Shown here piece by piece: positions 24,774 to 33,045 of a stretch of 40,540 bases of DNA. The notes under the pieces were generated by a model that did not search any database, was not told where the DNA came from, and worked only from the letters and a program-made list of their open reading frames with translations. Both the position numbers and the translations under genes were made by a program. Position 1 is the stretch's first letter; each line of letters starts with the position of its first letter. Source of the DNA: Candidatus Woesearchaeota archaeon (GTDB lineage: Archaea > Nanobdellota > Nanobdellia > Woesearchaeales > GW2011-AR4); NCBI GenBank assembly GCA_016184145.1, contig JACPDF010000033.1, forward strand, positions 1 through 40,540. The letters run 5' to 3'.

Positions 24774-24826
24774 GGCCATAACCCTAAATAGAAAAACTCA
24801 AGCGCGCATCATATTTGCATGCACTT

Positions 24827-24955
24827 TCATTCTGTGCTTATTCCCCTTTTTCCCTTTTCCTGCCTGTATTTTTCAGGGAATGCATTGTATTCCTCTTCTA
24901 TAGCATCCCATATCTCGCGTATGTCCCTGAAGCTATGCCAGTCTTTGCTGTACAT
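24827..24955 (-). CDS. 42-residue hypothetical protein
   Basis: Short frame with a strong ribosome-binding site (GGAGGTGG about five bases before the ATG at 24955) and a TATA box TATATAAAAA on the minus strand at 25021-25031. The product is a charged amphipathic helix-like peptide (core DIREIWDAIEEEYNAFPEKYRQ) with a basic end. No family is recognised. The combination of promoter, ribosome-binding site and helix-forming composition makes it a credible small gene. Confidence 0.62.
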   Translation of the reverse strand: MYSKDWHSFRDIREIWDAIEEEYNAFPEKYRQEKGKRGISTE

Positions 24956-25227
24956 GCTACCACCTCCGTATAGCTCCTATGTTATAGAACTCCCTCTTTT
25001 ACGCTGCAGTAAGATTATTATTTTTATATAGCTTTCCCTTAAAGTTTATAAAACCTTTAATGTTTATATAAAAAAGAAAAGTTTATATATGTATTATAAT
25101 CTACCTTAATGCAATACAAAGACTAAGGGGTGTATTTATATAAGCTTATAATTCGTTATTTTTTATATTTTAATTGCCTTATTTATAATATGCTTATAAT
25201 ATACTTAAATTTTAATGGGTGGTTTAA
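24956..25227. other. AT-rich intergenic region with several TATA-like boxes
   Basis: Besides the promoter of the 42-residue gene at 25021-25031 it holds a series of TATA-like sequences (about 25045-25055, 25062-25072, 25080-25090, 25133-25143, 25186-25200). No other gene or RNA was recognised. Confidence 0.5.
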
Positions 25228-26104
25228 ATCAAAAGAAGAGTTATACAGATAGCCAACAGCACGCAATTGATTTCTTTGCCCAGAAAATGGTCTCAGCAGT
25301 TCAACATCAAGAAAGGCGATGAGCTGGAAGTGGAGGAGGATAAAAGAGATAGATGTGGATGTGAGTGGTTTAACTCCTAGATTAGCAGACAGGTTTATAG
25401 CAAGGTCTTATCAGAAAGGTTATGACACAATCATAGTAAGGTATGATAATCCTGAATTAGCAATCGCTATACAGAATAAAGTCAAAGAGCTTCTTGGATT
25501 TGAGGTAATGGAACAAACTAAAGATACTATAATAATCAACAGCATATCCCAAAAGCTTAACATCGATTTCGACTCCAGCCTGAGGAAATCTTTTTTAATA
25601 ACATTGGACATGGCAAATACGTGCCTAGAAGCATTTTCCAAAGGCGACAAGAAAACTCTGGAAAATCTCTACCATAAGGATTTTGATTTGAACAAATTTT
25701 GTTATTTCTGCCTGAGGTTCATAAATAAGGAATTCCACGGCAAGTTCGGGACATATATTCTTTATTATTTGATTGAGAACCTGGAGGATGTTGGTGATGA
25801 GTATAAGGCATTAGCTAAGTATTTAGCGAATGTGGATACTAAAAGAAGGAAAAGTTTCAGCAGCGTAATTGCCAAGGTAAATGAATTGACAAAATTAGCC
25901 TATGAGTTCTTTTACAAACCGGAAAAGGAAAAAGCTGTCAGGAGCATCACGCTTTATAATGAAGTAAGAAAAGAAATCAATAAGATGCTTTCAACTAGAG
26001 ATATAAATGAAGCCGCAGCATTGAATTCTCTGGACACAATAGCAAGAATAGTATACCATTATCCTACAATGAGACTGGATACATTAAAGGGTTTGGGTGG
26101 TTGA
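25228..26104 (+). pseudogene. AbrB-PhoU family regulator, start lost and frameshifted
   Basis: From 25228 one frame reads IKRRVIQIANSTQLISLP and continues to KKGDELEVEED, the N-terminal AbrB-like domain of archaeal AbrB-PhoU proteins. The expected ATG is ATC, directly preceded by a TAA stop. After about 38 codons similarity shifts to another frame: KEIDVDVSGLTPRLADRFIA to the stop at 26104, the PhoU-like helical domain (an open frame from ATG at 25319 gives 261 residues). The two parts together make the expected protein minus a short segment at the junction. It is most simply a recently decayed gene; use of ATC as start plus programmed frameshifting is much less likely. A sequencing error could explain the frameshift only. 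Confidence 0.72.
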
Positions 26105-26121
26105 GTTCAGGTTAAGTTCAT

Positions 26122-27411
26122 TTAACCCTTTAAAATGAAAGAACCAACATAGTTGCCATCTGGTAGGTAACGTTCTCCATCTAAAGCATGTTTCAACATA
26201 TTTGGTTTTGTTCCATTAATCACTTGCACTGCCCTTAAAGACCTAGTAGTATATTTTAAAAAGGTTAGCGCACCGGTTTCAATCAAATGCTCTCCTTGAC
26301 CTTCAGAATCTTGCCTATTTATAACGCCATTTAGTATATCTGATGCGTATATAAAAGGAAAAAAACGATTAGGCGCTACCCGTGTTAATTCTAAAGACCA
26401 TAAGATAACCCTTATTCTGCGAGGCTCTGTCCATGGATCCCTTTCATAAATTCCATCTGTATGTTTTGCAAAAATTACTTTGTATAATTTTTGTTTTTCT
26501 CCTGTCGCAAGGGTATGTGTATCTGACTCATGCTCCAGTAAATATGGCAAACCACTTAAAGATATAACGGGGATTTTGTCTGTCAGATATTCTCTACTAA
26601 AGCTCATATTTTTCATCTTTTCTGGTGGGACATATTCTGCTACATTTCCAAGAATTTCTACTATGCGCCTTGCCTGCGTCTGTAAAATTTCTCCTGATGC
26701 TGGGGATGTTCCGTATGTAGCGCTAAGATCTTTCTCTATATCATGTGAGGGGCCGCCTCCTGATGTTAACATTATAGGATAGCCTGCATTGTGGAGAGAA
26801 TTTACTTTGCTAACTAAATTCATTAAAACGTCAGGATTTTTTTTATAAAGATCAAAAATACTCCCGCCTATTTTTATAAGGGAAGGTTGGCTCAAATATG
26901 ATTCTATATGTTTAGCCAATCTCGCAACTAACTTTTTATATTCTGTACCTCTGTCAGAACCTTCTTCTGGCCTGTTATATTTAGGAACCAAATGCTTATT
27001 AATAGAGGATTGTAATGGCAGCATCTGAGGGCTAGACATCGCAGATTGACTGAGTAACAAAACTAGTTCGCTGTCAGGGAATTTCTCCCTAAGAGCCTTT
27101 ATCTTTCCCCTAACAGCAGAATAGTTTCCCAAACCTTGAGTATCAACAAAGTAAAAATTTTGAGGATTGTAATCACTTGCCACATCATCTATAGTTAAAT
27201 TTCTAACATCAAAATCCCTCTTGATCAACTCACCACCAAGAGTTTCTATTAAGGCAGAATCAGGACTGATAATGCCGACTTTATTTCTTTTTCTCGGACT
27301 ATGTCCATTATTTAGTTTAGGCTCTAAATGAGAAGTGTTGGTACCGTTTCTACCATTTACACCATTGGCACCGTTCCCGTTAGCTAACATTTGTCCTGCT
27401 TGTTCTATCAT
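26122..27411 (-). CDS. Amino-acid-kinase-fold protein with N-terminal receiver-like domain
   Basis: 429 residues. A disordered Asn/Gly-rich N-terminus (1-40) is followed by about 120 residues with the alpha/beta pattern of a response-regulator receiver (KVGIISPDSALIETLGGEL, FYFVDTQGLG, SELVLLLSQSA). From about 175 it has the amino-acid-kinase fold of the UMP kinase/MosAB branch: LIKIGGSIFDLYKK (phosphate loop), YPIMLTSGGGPSHD, ADGIYERDPW-like segment (KHTDGIYERDPW) and the end LIETGALTFLKYTTRSLRAVQVING. UMP kinase would fit the nearby pyr cluster, but divergence makes the substrate uncertain. TATA-like DNA and a GGTGG site lie 50-70 bp upstream. Confidence 0.72.
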   Translation of the reverse strand: MIEQAGQMLANGNGANGVNGRNGTNTSHLEPKLNNGHSPRKRNKVGIISPDSALIETLGGELIKRDFDVRNLTIDDVASDYNPQNFYFVDTQGLGNYSAVRGKIKALREKFPDSELVLLLSQSAMSSPQMLPLQSSINKHLVPKYNRPEEGSDRGTEYKKLVARLAKHIESYLSQPSLIKIGGSIFDLYKKNPDVLMNLVSKVNSLHNAGYPIMLTSGGGPSHDIEKDLSATYGTSPASGEILQTQARRIVEILGNVAEYVPPEKMKNMSFSREYLTDKIPVISLSGLPYLLEHESDTHTLATGEKQKLYKVIFAKHTDGIYERDPWTEPRRIRVILWSLELTRVAPNRFFPFIYASDILNGVINRQDSEGQGEHLIETGALTFLKYTTRSLRAVQVINGTKPNMLKHALDGERYLPDGNYVGSFILKG

Positions 27412-27743
27412 TTTTCTCTTTATTTTAAGTTTTATTCCATTAGTCTTACATACTGGTATTCATTCACCACCTTTTTAAAAAAAACAAAGACCTTATTAAA
27501 AATAAATGACTGTTAATGCCAAGAAGTAATCCAAACACTGCATTAAATATTTCTTATTTTTTACTTGTTTCATGGTTCCGACTCTTGTAAGGCCGTATGT
27601 AAGCAAATTCCTTATTTAAATCTATCGCTTTTATATAAATTATATAATTTAGATTTAACAATAGTTAAGATTTAGCAGAAATTCATGCATAGCTTGATTA
27701 AATCCAAAAAAATTTATAAACTGGCAGAATAATCAATTCACCT
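27412..27743. other. Intergenic region between divergent genes
   Basis: AT-rich and without a convincing gene. On the minus strand AAAGGTGGTGA is followed by a five-codon frame (MNTSM, about 27446-27463), a possible mini-leader before the amino-acid-kinase gene. A cluster of TATA-like sequences lies at about 27630-27650, and ATTTATAAAC at 27712-27721 is the probable promoter of the small membrane protein gene. Confidence 0.45.
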
Positions 27744-27893
27744 ATGGCAAGGGGAAAAAGGGCATCGCTGGCAAGAATAGTTTATTTTGTAATTTTTGTT
27801 TTAGCAGTCGTATTGCTGGTTTTCCTGATAAAAAACAAGTGGAATGTAAATGCGGCAATTGATGATATGCTGAGTTTATTGAGGTTGAAGTAG
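27744..27893 (+). CDS. 49-residue single-span membrane protein
   Basis: A basic N-terminus (MARGKRASLAR) is followed by one hydrophobic helix of about 18 residues (IVYFVIFVLAVVLLVFLI) and a short polar tail. A TATA box at 27712-27721 lies about 27 bp before the ATG, so the message would be leaderless. The positive-inside rule puts the N-terminus in the cytoplasm. No family is recognised. Confidence 0.65.
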   Translation: MARGKRASLARIVYFVIFVLAVVLLVFLIKNKWNVNAAIDDMLSLLRLK

Positions 27894-28016
27894 AAGCTAT
27901 GCAATTTTCTTTTTAATTACGCTGTTTTTACTTCTTGTAGAATCCATACACCTCCTATTTTTATCAAAATTTAGCTATGATTTAATTATTATGTTTTTAG
28001 ATTTATGCCAAAGATT

Positions 28017-28757
28017 TTATTTTTTGCCTACAAAGATAAACCCCCCGCTCAGCAGCTTAAACAAGCCCTTACGGTAGTCATCCTGAGCTAGATTAAGGTA
28101 GGCTTTTTTTATGATTTTCAAATTTGCCGAGTGGAACATTTGAGCAAGCTCTCTTTTGGTAAAATAGTGTATAAATGTGTTGCCAAGCCCTTTGCCGTGG
28201 AAATATATTTCGTCTCCGGGTTCCATGTCAGGCCCGTGCCAGGCATAAGTCTTAAGAACAAGCAGCGTATCTTTCAGGTTATCATGGAAAATACTGTGCG
28301 CATGCATTACCAAGATGCCATCTGGCTTAAGCACCCTTGCCAGCTCTTTCATCGCTATCCCGCGATTTTTCCTTTTAGGAATGGAGCCCATGCTGTGATA
28401 CATTAAAATCACATAATCAAATGAATTATTTTTTATCTTTGACAGGCCCTGTATGTCATAATGGTATAATGTAGCTTTCAGATTTAGTTTCTTCAAATCA
28501 TTCCTTACAGAATCCACCATGCTCTTATTATAGTCGTTGCCGTAAACTTCAAAACCCTTTTTTGCAAAATGGATGACATGCCTGCCCCTGCCCATTGTAG
28601 CGTCAAACAGCTTCCCCTTCCGCTTAAAGATGCCGTCAAGAAAATCCGTATCAAGCCTGAAAAGCGGGCTTAAATCAGCTTCCTCCTTGTAATAATTCAG
28701 CGCATACTCTTTGCTTGTCCTCTCTGCTTTTACTGCCTGCCTAATCCTCTCGCTCAT
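28017..28757 (-). CDS. SAM-dependent methyltransferase (class I)
   Basis: 246 residues. Motif I reads KLFDATMGRGRHVIHFAKKG, the acidic strand-2 end EVYGNDYNKSM, motif IV FDYVILMYHSMGSIP, followed by a conserved-looking ELARVLKPDGILVMH. This is the general Methyltransf_11/25 type; the substrate cannot be told. It lies downstream of agmatinase on the same strand, but 159 bp with two strong hairpins separate them, so co-transcription is uncertain. Confidence 0.85.
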   Translation of the reverse strand: MSERIRQAVKAERTSKEYALNYYKEEADLSPLFRLDTDFLDGIFKRKGKLFDATMGRGRHVIHFAKKGFEVYGNDYNKSMVDSVRNDLKKLNLKATLYHYDIQGLSKIKNNSFDYVILMYHSMGSIPKRKNRGIAMKELARVLKPDGILVMHAHSIFHDNLKDTLLVLKTYAWHGPDMEPGDEIYFHGKGLGNTFIHYFTKRELAQMFHSANLKIIKKAYLNLAQDDYRKGLFKLLSGGFIFVGKK

Positions 28758-28803
28758 GAAAAAAAAGTTTAAGCTGCCTTATTTAAATTTTCCGACTTGT
28801 ATC

Positions 28804-28893
28804 AAAAATCTGCATTGCAGATTTTTAAGTGTGCCGAAAATTCCGATTGCTTACTCCATGCTAAAGCGATGAGTGTGCGCAATCGGAATTTTC
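28804..28893 (-). repeat. Two consecutive strong inverted repeats between speB and methyltransferase genes
   Basis: The first hairpin is AAAAATCTGC (28804-28813) with GCAGATTTTT (28817-28826), loop 3 nt. The second is GAAAATTCCGATTGC (28836-28850) with GCAATCGGAATTTTC (28879-28893), 15 perfect pairs; its 28-nt loop contains a further ACTC/GAGT pair. They may be terminators, an RNA processing signal or a small palindromic mobile repeat. Confidence 0.6.
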
Positions 28894-28916
28894 CAGCATA
28901 TCAAACAGAAAAATTA

Positions 28917-29795
28917 CTATAACCCCTTGAAAAACTTATAACCTATGAGCTTGTAAATAAGCTTTGCTGCGGTAAAATCCGAGCTTGCCTCTTTTTCATT
29001 TGGGCACAGCTCGACAACATCAAAACCAATTACATTCCTCTTATTAAACACTTTTTTCAGAAACCTAAGGGTTGGGTAATATTGCATGCCGCCAGGCTCA
29101 GGAGTGCCTACCGAAGGCATGATGGAAGGGTCAAAGCCGTCCAAATCTATGGTTATGTAAACATCATCCGAAAGCCTCGCTATCGCATCATCATGCCATT
29201 CATCATTATCATATACATCCTTTGCCCAGAATATCTTTATGCCATTTTGAGCTGCAAACTCCACTTCCTCCATAGTTGTGCTCCTTATCCCCACAGGAAT
29301 GATTTTCCTTGTTATCTCAAAGCACCTCCTTAATGCGCATGCATGGCTGTATTTAGTCCCGTCCCACTCATCTGCTAAGTCAGTATGGGCATCAATCTGC
29401 AAAACAGACAAATTATCATATTTATCGGAAAAAGCCTTTATGCACGCTGGGGTTATTGAGTGCTCCCCTCCAACAATGACTGGAAATTTGCTGTCATGGG
29501 CTAATTTTTTTATTTTATTGCAGATGTTTTCCATCATTTCTTCTGGCTCTTCCCCTGCCTTTAGCGGCTTTAATGTGCATATTCCGGCTTCGCAGATGTT
29601 CTTCTCCATTTCCTCGTCATAAGGCTGCACTTCCACCGAAGATTTCAGGATGGCCTTAGGACCGTTCTTTGTGCCGCGCATGAAAGTTGTTGTTTTTTCG
29701 TATGGCACCTGCAAAATCACGGCTTTGGAGCTTTCATAATTTGACAGCGGATCGACAAGCCCAAAGAAATTGTCAGGATAGCTTACATATTCCAT
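28917..29795 (-). CDS. speB: Agmatinase (ureohydrolase)
   Basis: 292 residues. The binuclear manganese site is complete: VGGEHSIT, QIDAHTDL, SHACALRR and ITIDLDGFDPS, plus GTPEPGGM near the end. It hydrolyses agmatine to putrescine and urea. Together with the AdoMet decarboxylase-family gene about 1 kb upstream on the same strand it points to polyamine synthesis; a separate arginine decarboxylase is not in the window. Confidence 0.93.
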   Translation of the reverse strand: MEYVSYPDNFFGLVDPLSNYESSKAVILQVPYEKTTTFMRGTKNGPKAILKSSVEVQPYDEEMEKNICEAGICTLKPLKAGEEPEEMMENICNKIKKLAHDSKFPVIVGGEHSITPACIKAFSDKYDNLSVLQIDAHTDLADEWDGTKYSHACALRRCFEITRKIIPVGIRSTTMEEVEFAAQNGIKIFWAKDVYDNDEWHDDAIARLSDDVYITIDLDGFDPSIMPSVGTPEPGGMQYYPTLRFLKKVFNKRNVIGFDVVELCPNEKEASSDFTAAKLIYKLIGYKFFKGL

Positions 29796-29819
29796 TTTGA
29801 AAAAGAAACTTATGCCTAT

Positions 29820-30713
29820 TTATTTATTTTTTGATATCGAGAACAGAACTTCTTCCTTAATTTCCTCAGGGTAGAATTTCTTCTTAAAATCCAGCAAAGA
29901 TTTGTCTGACTGGCCAAGATTCACATGCTCATAGCCCTTGCCCTTAAGCAGATTGAATTCCTCTATTACGCCGACTTCCCCAATGCCCTCAAACTTGTAG
30001 TTAAGCAGGCCTAATGCAGAATAATAGCTGCTGCTTTTGGGTATTTTCCAGCCTCCGCTTATTGTACATGGAATGCCGTCAACCACAAGGGACCTTGCAT
30101 TCTCTATGCCCTCGAAATTGTTTTCCAGCACATTGTCATAAAACTGCTCCTGCCACAAGCTGTCTGCTGCATTTCTCCTTTTTTTCCAGGAGTGCAAAAT
30201 TTCCCTTAATTTCTGCTTACCAATATTCCTGCATGGAACAAATTCAGCTTTATGCTCAGAATAAAGCTTATTCCTGAGGTTCCTGAGCTTTTTCCACTTC
30301 TTTCCAGGCATTGCCCTGTCCCAATCCCTCAGATTGTAAACCGGCAGGTAAAATTTCCTGGAATACTCGGGAATTTTGTATTTTTTCATGGTTTTTATCT
30401 TCTTCCTGTATTCCACAGAGTCCTGAACAAACACTTTCTTTGGATTTTCCTCGGCAAAAAGGCAATCCAAAAATTTCTCCAGAACCCAAAGCCTTTTTTC
30501 CTCAGGAGCCAGGATTCCTGGCAGCATTTCCCATATTCCTGAATAATTGATGCACATTATGCCCATGCCTTTGTCCTCAAAAAAGACGCTTTTTGTCCCT
30601 TTGCCATCAAGATACTTCAGGTTCCAGTAATTATGCTCAACACCATGTCCGTATTTTTTTATAGAATCCTCAATAAGCTTCTTCTTTCCTTTAATGTCAA
30701 AAATCAGCTGCAT
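29820..30713 (-). CDS. DUF2156/GNAT-like acyltransferase domain protein
   Basis: 297 residues without membrane segments. The C-terminal half has a GNAT-like pattern: LVVDGIPCTISGGWKIPKSSSYY, IGEVGVIEEFNLLKGKGYEHVNLGQ and the final LLDFKKKFYPEE. This resembles the soluble domain of the DUF2156/phosphatidylglycerol lysyltransferase and FemAB-like group, which transfers aminoacyl or acyl groups. The central basic stretch (KKWKKLRNLRNKL) may bind RNA. The assignment is by pattern only. It lies 24 bp upstream of speB on the same strand and is probably co-transcribed with it. Confidence 0.6.
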   Translation of the reverse strand: MQLIFDIKGKKKLIEDSIKKYGHGVEHNYWNLKYLDGKGTKSVFFEDKGMGIMCINYSGIWEMLPGILAPEEKRLWVLEKFLDCLFAEENPKKVFVQDSVEYRKKIKTMKKYKIPEYSRKFYLPVYNLRDWDRAMPGKKWKKLRNLRNKLYSEHKAEFVPCRNIGKQKLREILHSWKKRRNAADSLWQEQFYDNVLENNFEGIENARSLVVDGIPCTISGGWKIPKSSSYYSALGLLNYKFEGIGEVGVIEEFNLLKGKGYEHVNLGQSDKSLLDFKKKFYPEEIKEEVLFSISKNK

Positions 30714-30778
30714 TCTTATGCCAGAATAGGAAATAGTATTAAAATATTCTTAAATTCCCAAAAAATAGAATGAGGGGC

Positions 30779-31180
30779 TTAAGACTTAATGTAGATATAG
30801 TCAGGATGGCTTCTTGGGAAATCCATGCCGCGCTTTATTACTTTCTTGGTGAATTTTTTTGATTCAAAAACATTGGTGAGCAATTCCGCTGCGTGCTCGA
30901 CATCAAAATTCTTGCAGGAGAATATATCAATAAAGGCGTAGTCTTTTTCCGGGAAAGTGTGTATGCTTATGTGGCTTTCCGCTATCATGACAAAGCCGGA
31001 AACGCCGGGAATGGTTGCCCCAGGATCCAGCCACTTAACCACATGCGGCAGAATCATCTTAGTCATGCCAAGCTTTTTCGGCAGCTGATCCAGAATATCA
31101 TAAACGAGACTGTGGTCCGTTAACTTTTTCCTATCACACTGAGAAGCATCAATTGTCAGATGCTGGCCAAATTCCCTCAT
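30779..31180 (-). CDS. speD: S-adenosylmethionine decarboxylase family proenzyme
   Basis: 133 residues. Self-cleavage is expected between Glu68 and Ser69 in IAESHISIHTFPE, leaving a pyruvoyl group on the new N-terminus; the C-terminal segment has the catalytic Cys in DIFSCKNF. The length matches the small class 1B archaeal SpeD. It supplies decarboxylated AdoMet for spermidine. Some archaeal members act instead as arginine decarboxylase; with agmatinase nearby and no other decarboxylase in the window this remains possible. Confidence 0.9.
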   Translation of the reverse strand: MREFGQHLTIDASQCDRKKLTDHSLVYDILDQLPKKLGMTKMILPHVVKWLDPGATIPGVSGFVMIAESHISIHTFPEKDYAFIDIFSCKNFDVEHAAELLTNVFESKKFTKKVIKRGMDFPRSHPDYIYIKS

Positions 31181-31254
31181 TTTTATTTTTTAACAAATTC
31201 ACCTTTTTTGTCAAAAATTTTATTTCAAAAGAAGTATTTAAACCTTTCTATTTG

Positions 31255-31992
31255 CTAGGTTTGTCGTCGGAATTTTGCGCTGAAAATTTGCAAAAATTTT
31301 CCTTTAAAAAAACGAAACAAAACCGCAAAGCTTACCAAAAAAACAATTGCAGACGATAAAATTGTTTTTGAGATTATCTTTGCAAAAGCGTCAGAAAATA
31401 AACTTTCCGGATAAAGAACAACAATCCTCTCAAATTCGGGATTGAAGGTGTAAGTGCCGACAGGGAAAAAAGTTTTGTGCAGCAGGTAAAAAGCAAAACC
31501 AAAATCAGTTTTTGAGATGACAAAAAGCAAAAAAGCAATAACCAAAGCTAAAATGCTTCCAAAAAGCAGGATTAAAAGAAATCTTTGCAGGATAACTTTT
31601 GGATCAAAGCCCAGCAAAAATACCAGTGATGCGGACAATATCAGGAATAAAATTATGGAAACGTAATAAATATTAAGCTCCTTATGAACAAGGTTTTTCA
31701 CATCCAGCAGATGCGCTTTTTCCCTCTCGTTAAAAAAATTGTTTTCTATCAGTGCATTATTTTTTTCTCCCTTCAAATAATTTAAAACCTCATTATTTAT
31801 ATTGTCAACATCATAATCTTGAAAAGTATTGTAAACGCCGTATTCCAGAAATTCTTTTTTGTAAAACTCCCTCTCAAATGCAACAGAATTAAAGCTATGC
31901 CCATAAATCATTATAGGAACTAATAATGCCATAGCAACAGAAATAACAAGCAAAGCTAGATTTTTATAATCCATAAAAGAGGAATTATTCAT
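31255..31992 (-). CDS. DUF1461 (TIGR01906-like) integral membrane protein
   Basis: 245 residues with four likely membrane helices: about 12-30, 108-127, 135-157 and 208-230. The large outer segment between helices 1 and 2 holds the family pattern FNEREKAHLLDVKNLV. The function of the family is unknown. It is seven bases after the 173-residue gene on the same strand and ends about 75 bp before speD; the three genes 31255-32953 look like one unit. Confidence 0.8.
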   Translation of the reverse strand: MNNSSFMDYKNLALLVISVAMALLVPIMIYGHSFNSVAFEREFYKKEFLEYGVYNTFQDYDVDNINNEVLNYLKGEKNNALIENNFFNEREKAHLLDVKNLVHKELNIYYVSIILFLILSASLVFLLGFDPKVILQRFLLILLFGSILALVIAFLLFVISKTDFGFAFYLLHKTFFPVGTYTFNPEFERIVVLYPESLFSDAFAKIISKTILSSAIVFLVSFAVLFRFFKGKFLQIFSAKFRRQT

Positions 31993-31998
31993 GGAAGT

Positions 31999-32520
31999 TT
32001 AAATATCTTCTTCCTGCTCTTCAAAGAAAATTGTTCTTCTTATCTTCCTTAGCAGCAGGACATCCTCAAACTCTATCTTCCTAACCAACGCAGTTGGTGC
32101 CGGACTTTGTCCGAGCATCTTCTTCCTTGAGACTTCCATTTGCGCATTCTTTATTTCCTCCAATGCCTCTTTGGTTGCCCTGCCAGCAAATGCTTTTGTG
32201 ACTTTTTCAGGAACAATAGTTCTCTCATCATTCCTTCCAGATCCATCAGAAGCAACAAATGAGCTAGGTACGTAAAAATCCATAGGAGGTCCGTTTAAGC
32301 TTTCCCTTATATCATTAAGGTTGTGATAGCCGGCTTCAAAGTTGCCGTATTTTATTGATGTTACAAACTCATGCTCGCTTGGGCTGTAGAACATCGCAGC
32401 ATAGTCAGGAAAATCATTTGTTATCAAATAGGATGCAGCGCTGCTTAAGCTGTTATGCTCGAAGCTGTAGCCAGACTTGCTTAAAACCTCGTATCCGGGG
32501 GTAAAGGGATTCTTATACAT
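31999..32520 (-). CDS. Hypothetical protein carrying the palindromic repeat insert
   Basis: 173 residues, no recognised family, no membrane segment. The first 80 residues are rich in Tyr, Ser and Asn; the C-terminal third is helical and charged and ends in an acidic tail (FFEEQEEDI). Residues about 135-146 (MLGQSPAPTALV) are encoded by copy B of the 34-bp palindromic repeat that also occurs in pyrC, in a different reading frame. It starts two bases after the stop of the 143-residue gene. Confidence 0.68.
   Translation of the reverse strand: MYKNPFTPGYEVLSKSGYSFEHNSLSSAASYLITNDFPDYAAMFYSPSEHEFVTSIKYGNFEAGYHNLNDIRESLNGPPMDFYVPSSFVASDGSGRNDERTIVPEKVTKAFAGRATKEALEEIKNAQMEVSRKKMLGQSPAPTALVRKIEFEDVLLLRKIRRTIFFEEQEEDI
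32085..32118 (-). repeat. 34-bp palindromic coding repeat, copy B
   Basis: 31 of 34 bases match copy A at 17338-17371. Besides the CGGAC/GTCCG core this copy has a second palindrome CCAAC-GCA-GTTGG at 32085-32097. It is read in another frame than copy A yet keeps the host gene open. Confidence 0.75.
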
Positions 32521-32521
32521 T

Positions 32522-32953
32522 TTAATCTATGAAAATTGTTTTCTTTTCCTCCTTTATTGCCTTGTTTATCGCTTCCTCTATTGAGCTATGATGCTTTTTA
32601 TTTTTCTTCTTGTTTTCTTCCTGCTGCATATGTTCCGGTCTGAATTCGCTTTTTATGCTTTTGAAAAATCCTTCTTCCTCTTCCTGTTGCTGCTTTTCTT
32701 CCTTTTTTTCCTCTTCAGCTATCCTGTCCGCTATACTATCTTTTTCTTTTTCCTTGTCTTTATCTTCTTCTGCATTATTGGCAGGCCTATAATCATCTTT
32801 TAACTTATCGGCATCGTTTTTGGAAGAGCCGTACATTGCGCTTTTATGGTAATGCTCGGGTTCTTTGCTTTTTCCATCTCCGTGCCCCGCATAGCTGCCG
32901 CTGCCATGTATATCCCACTTATCCTCGTCCCATATATTATGCCTTTTGTACAT
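32522..32953 (-). CDS. Disordered highly charged hypothetical protein
   Basis: 143 residues. The N-terminus (1-45) is rich in His, Gly, Ser and Tyr; the rest is mostly Lys, Glu and Gln with long charged runs (about 60-100 and 110-140), predicting disorder or coiled coil. It is first in a three-gene unit with the 173-residue protein and the DUF1461-like membrane protein. It shares the start MYK with the next protein, perhaps by chance. No family is recognised; opposite-strand frames here are composition artefacts. Confidence 0.62.
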   Translation of the reverse strand: MYKRHNIWDEDKWDIHGSGSYAGHGDGKSKEPEHYHKSAMYGSSKNDADKLKDDYRPANNAEEDKDKEKEKDSIADRIAEEEKKEEKQQQEEEEGFFKSIKSEFRPEHMQQEENKKKNKKHHSSIEEAINKAIKEEKKTIFID

Positions 32954-33045
32954 TTTTAATCGCTATTCTAAAGAGTTTAACGGCAATCTTAGGCATTTTT
33001 GCATTTATAAATCTTTCTATTTTTAACTACTTAAAAGTAACAAGA

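Noticed and set aside
25215-25322. 34-codon frame MGGLNQKK... whose stop overlaps the ATG at 25319 as ATGA
   Set aside because: The other frame over the same DNA encodes a clear AbrB-like domain, so this frame is a shadow.
26106-26116. TCAGGTTAAG, identical to 10 bases of the insertion-sequence end
   Set aside because: Only 10-11 bases, no second end or transposase remnant nearby; chance match is possible.
27897-27947. 16-codon minus-strand frame after AGGAGGTGT
   Set aside because: The Shine-Dalgarno is too close to the ATG, and the peptide is too short to judge.
32588-32803. Plus-strand hydrophobic frames rich in Phe, Leu and Ser
   Set aside because: They are the complement of the Lys/Glu-rich coding region and have no gene signals. 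The same applies to similar frames opposite the eS6 tail and the acidic linker of the 710-residue protein.
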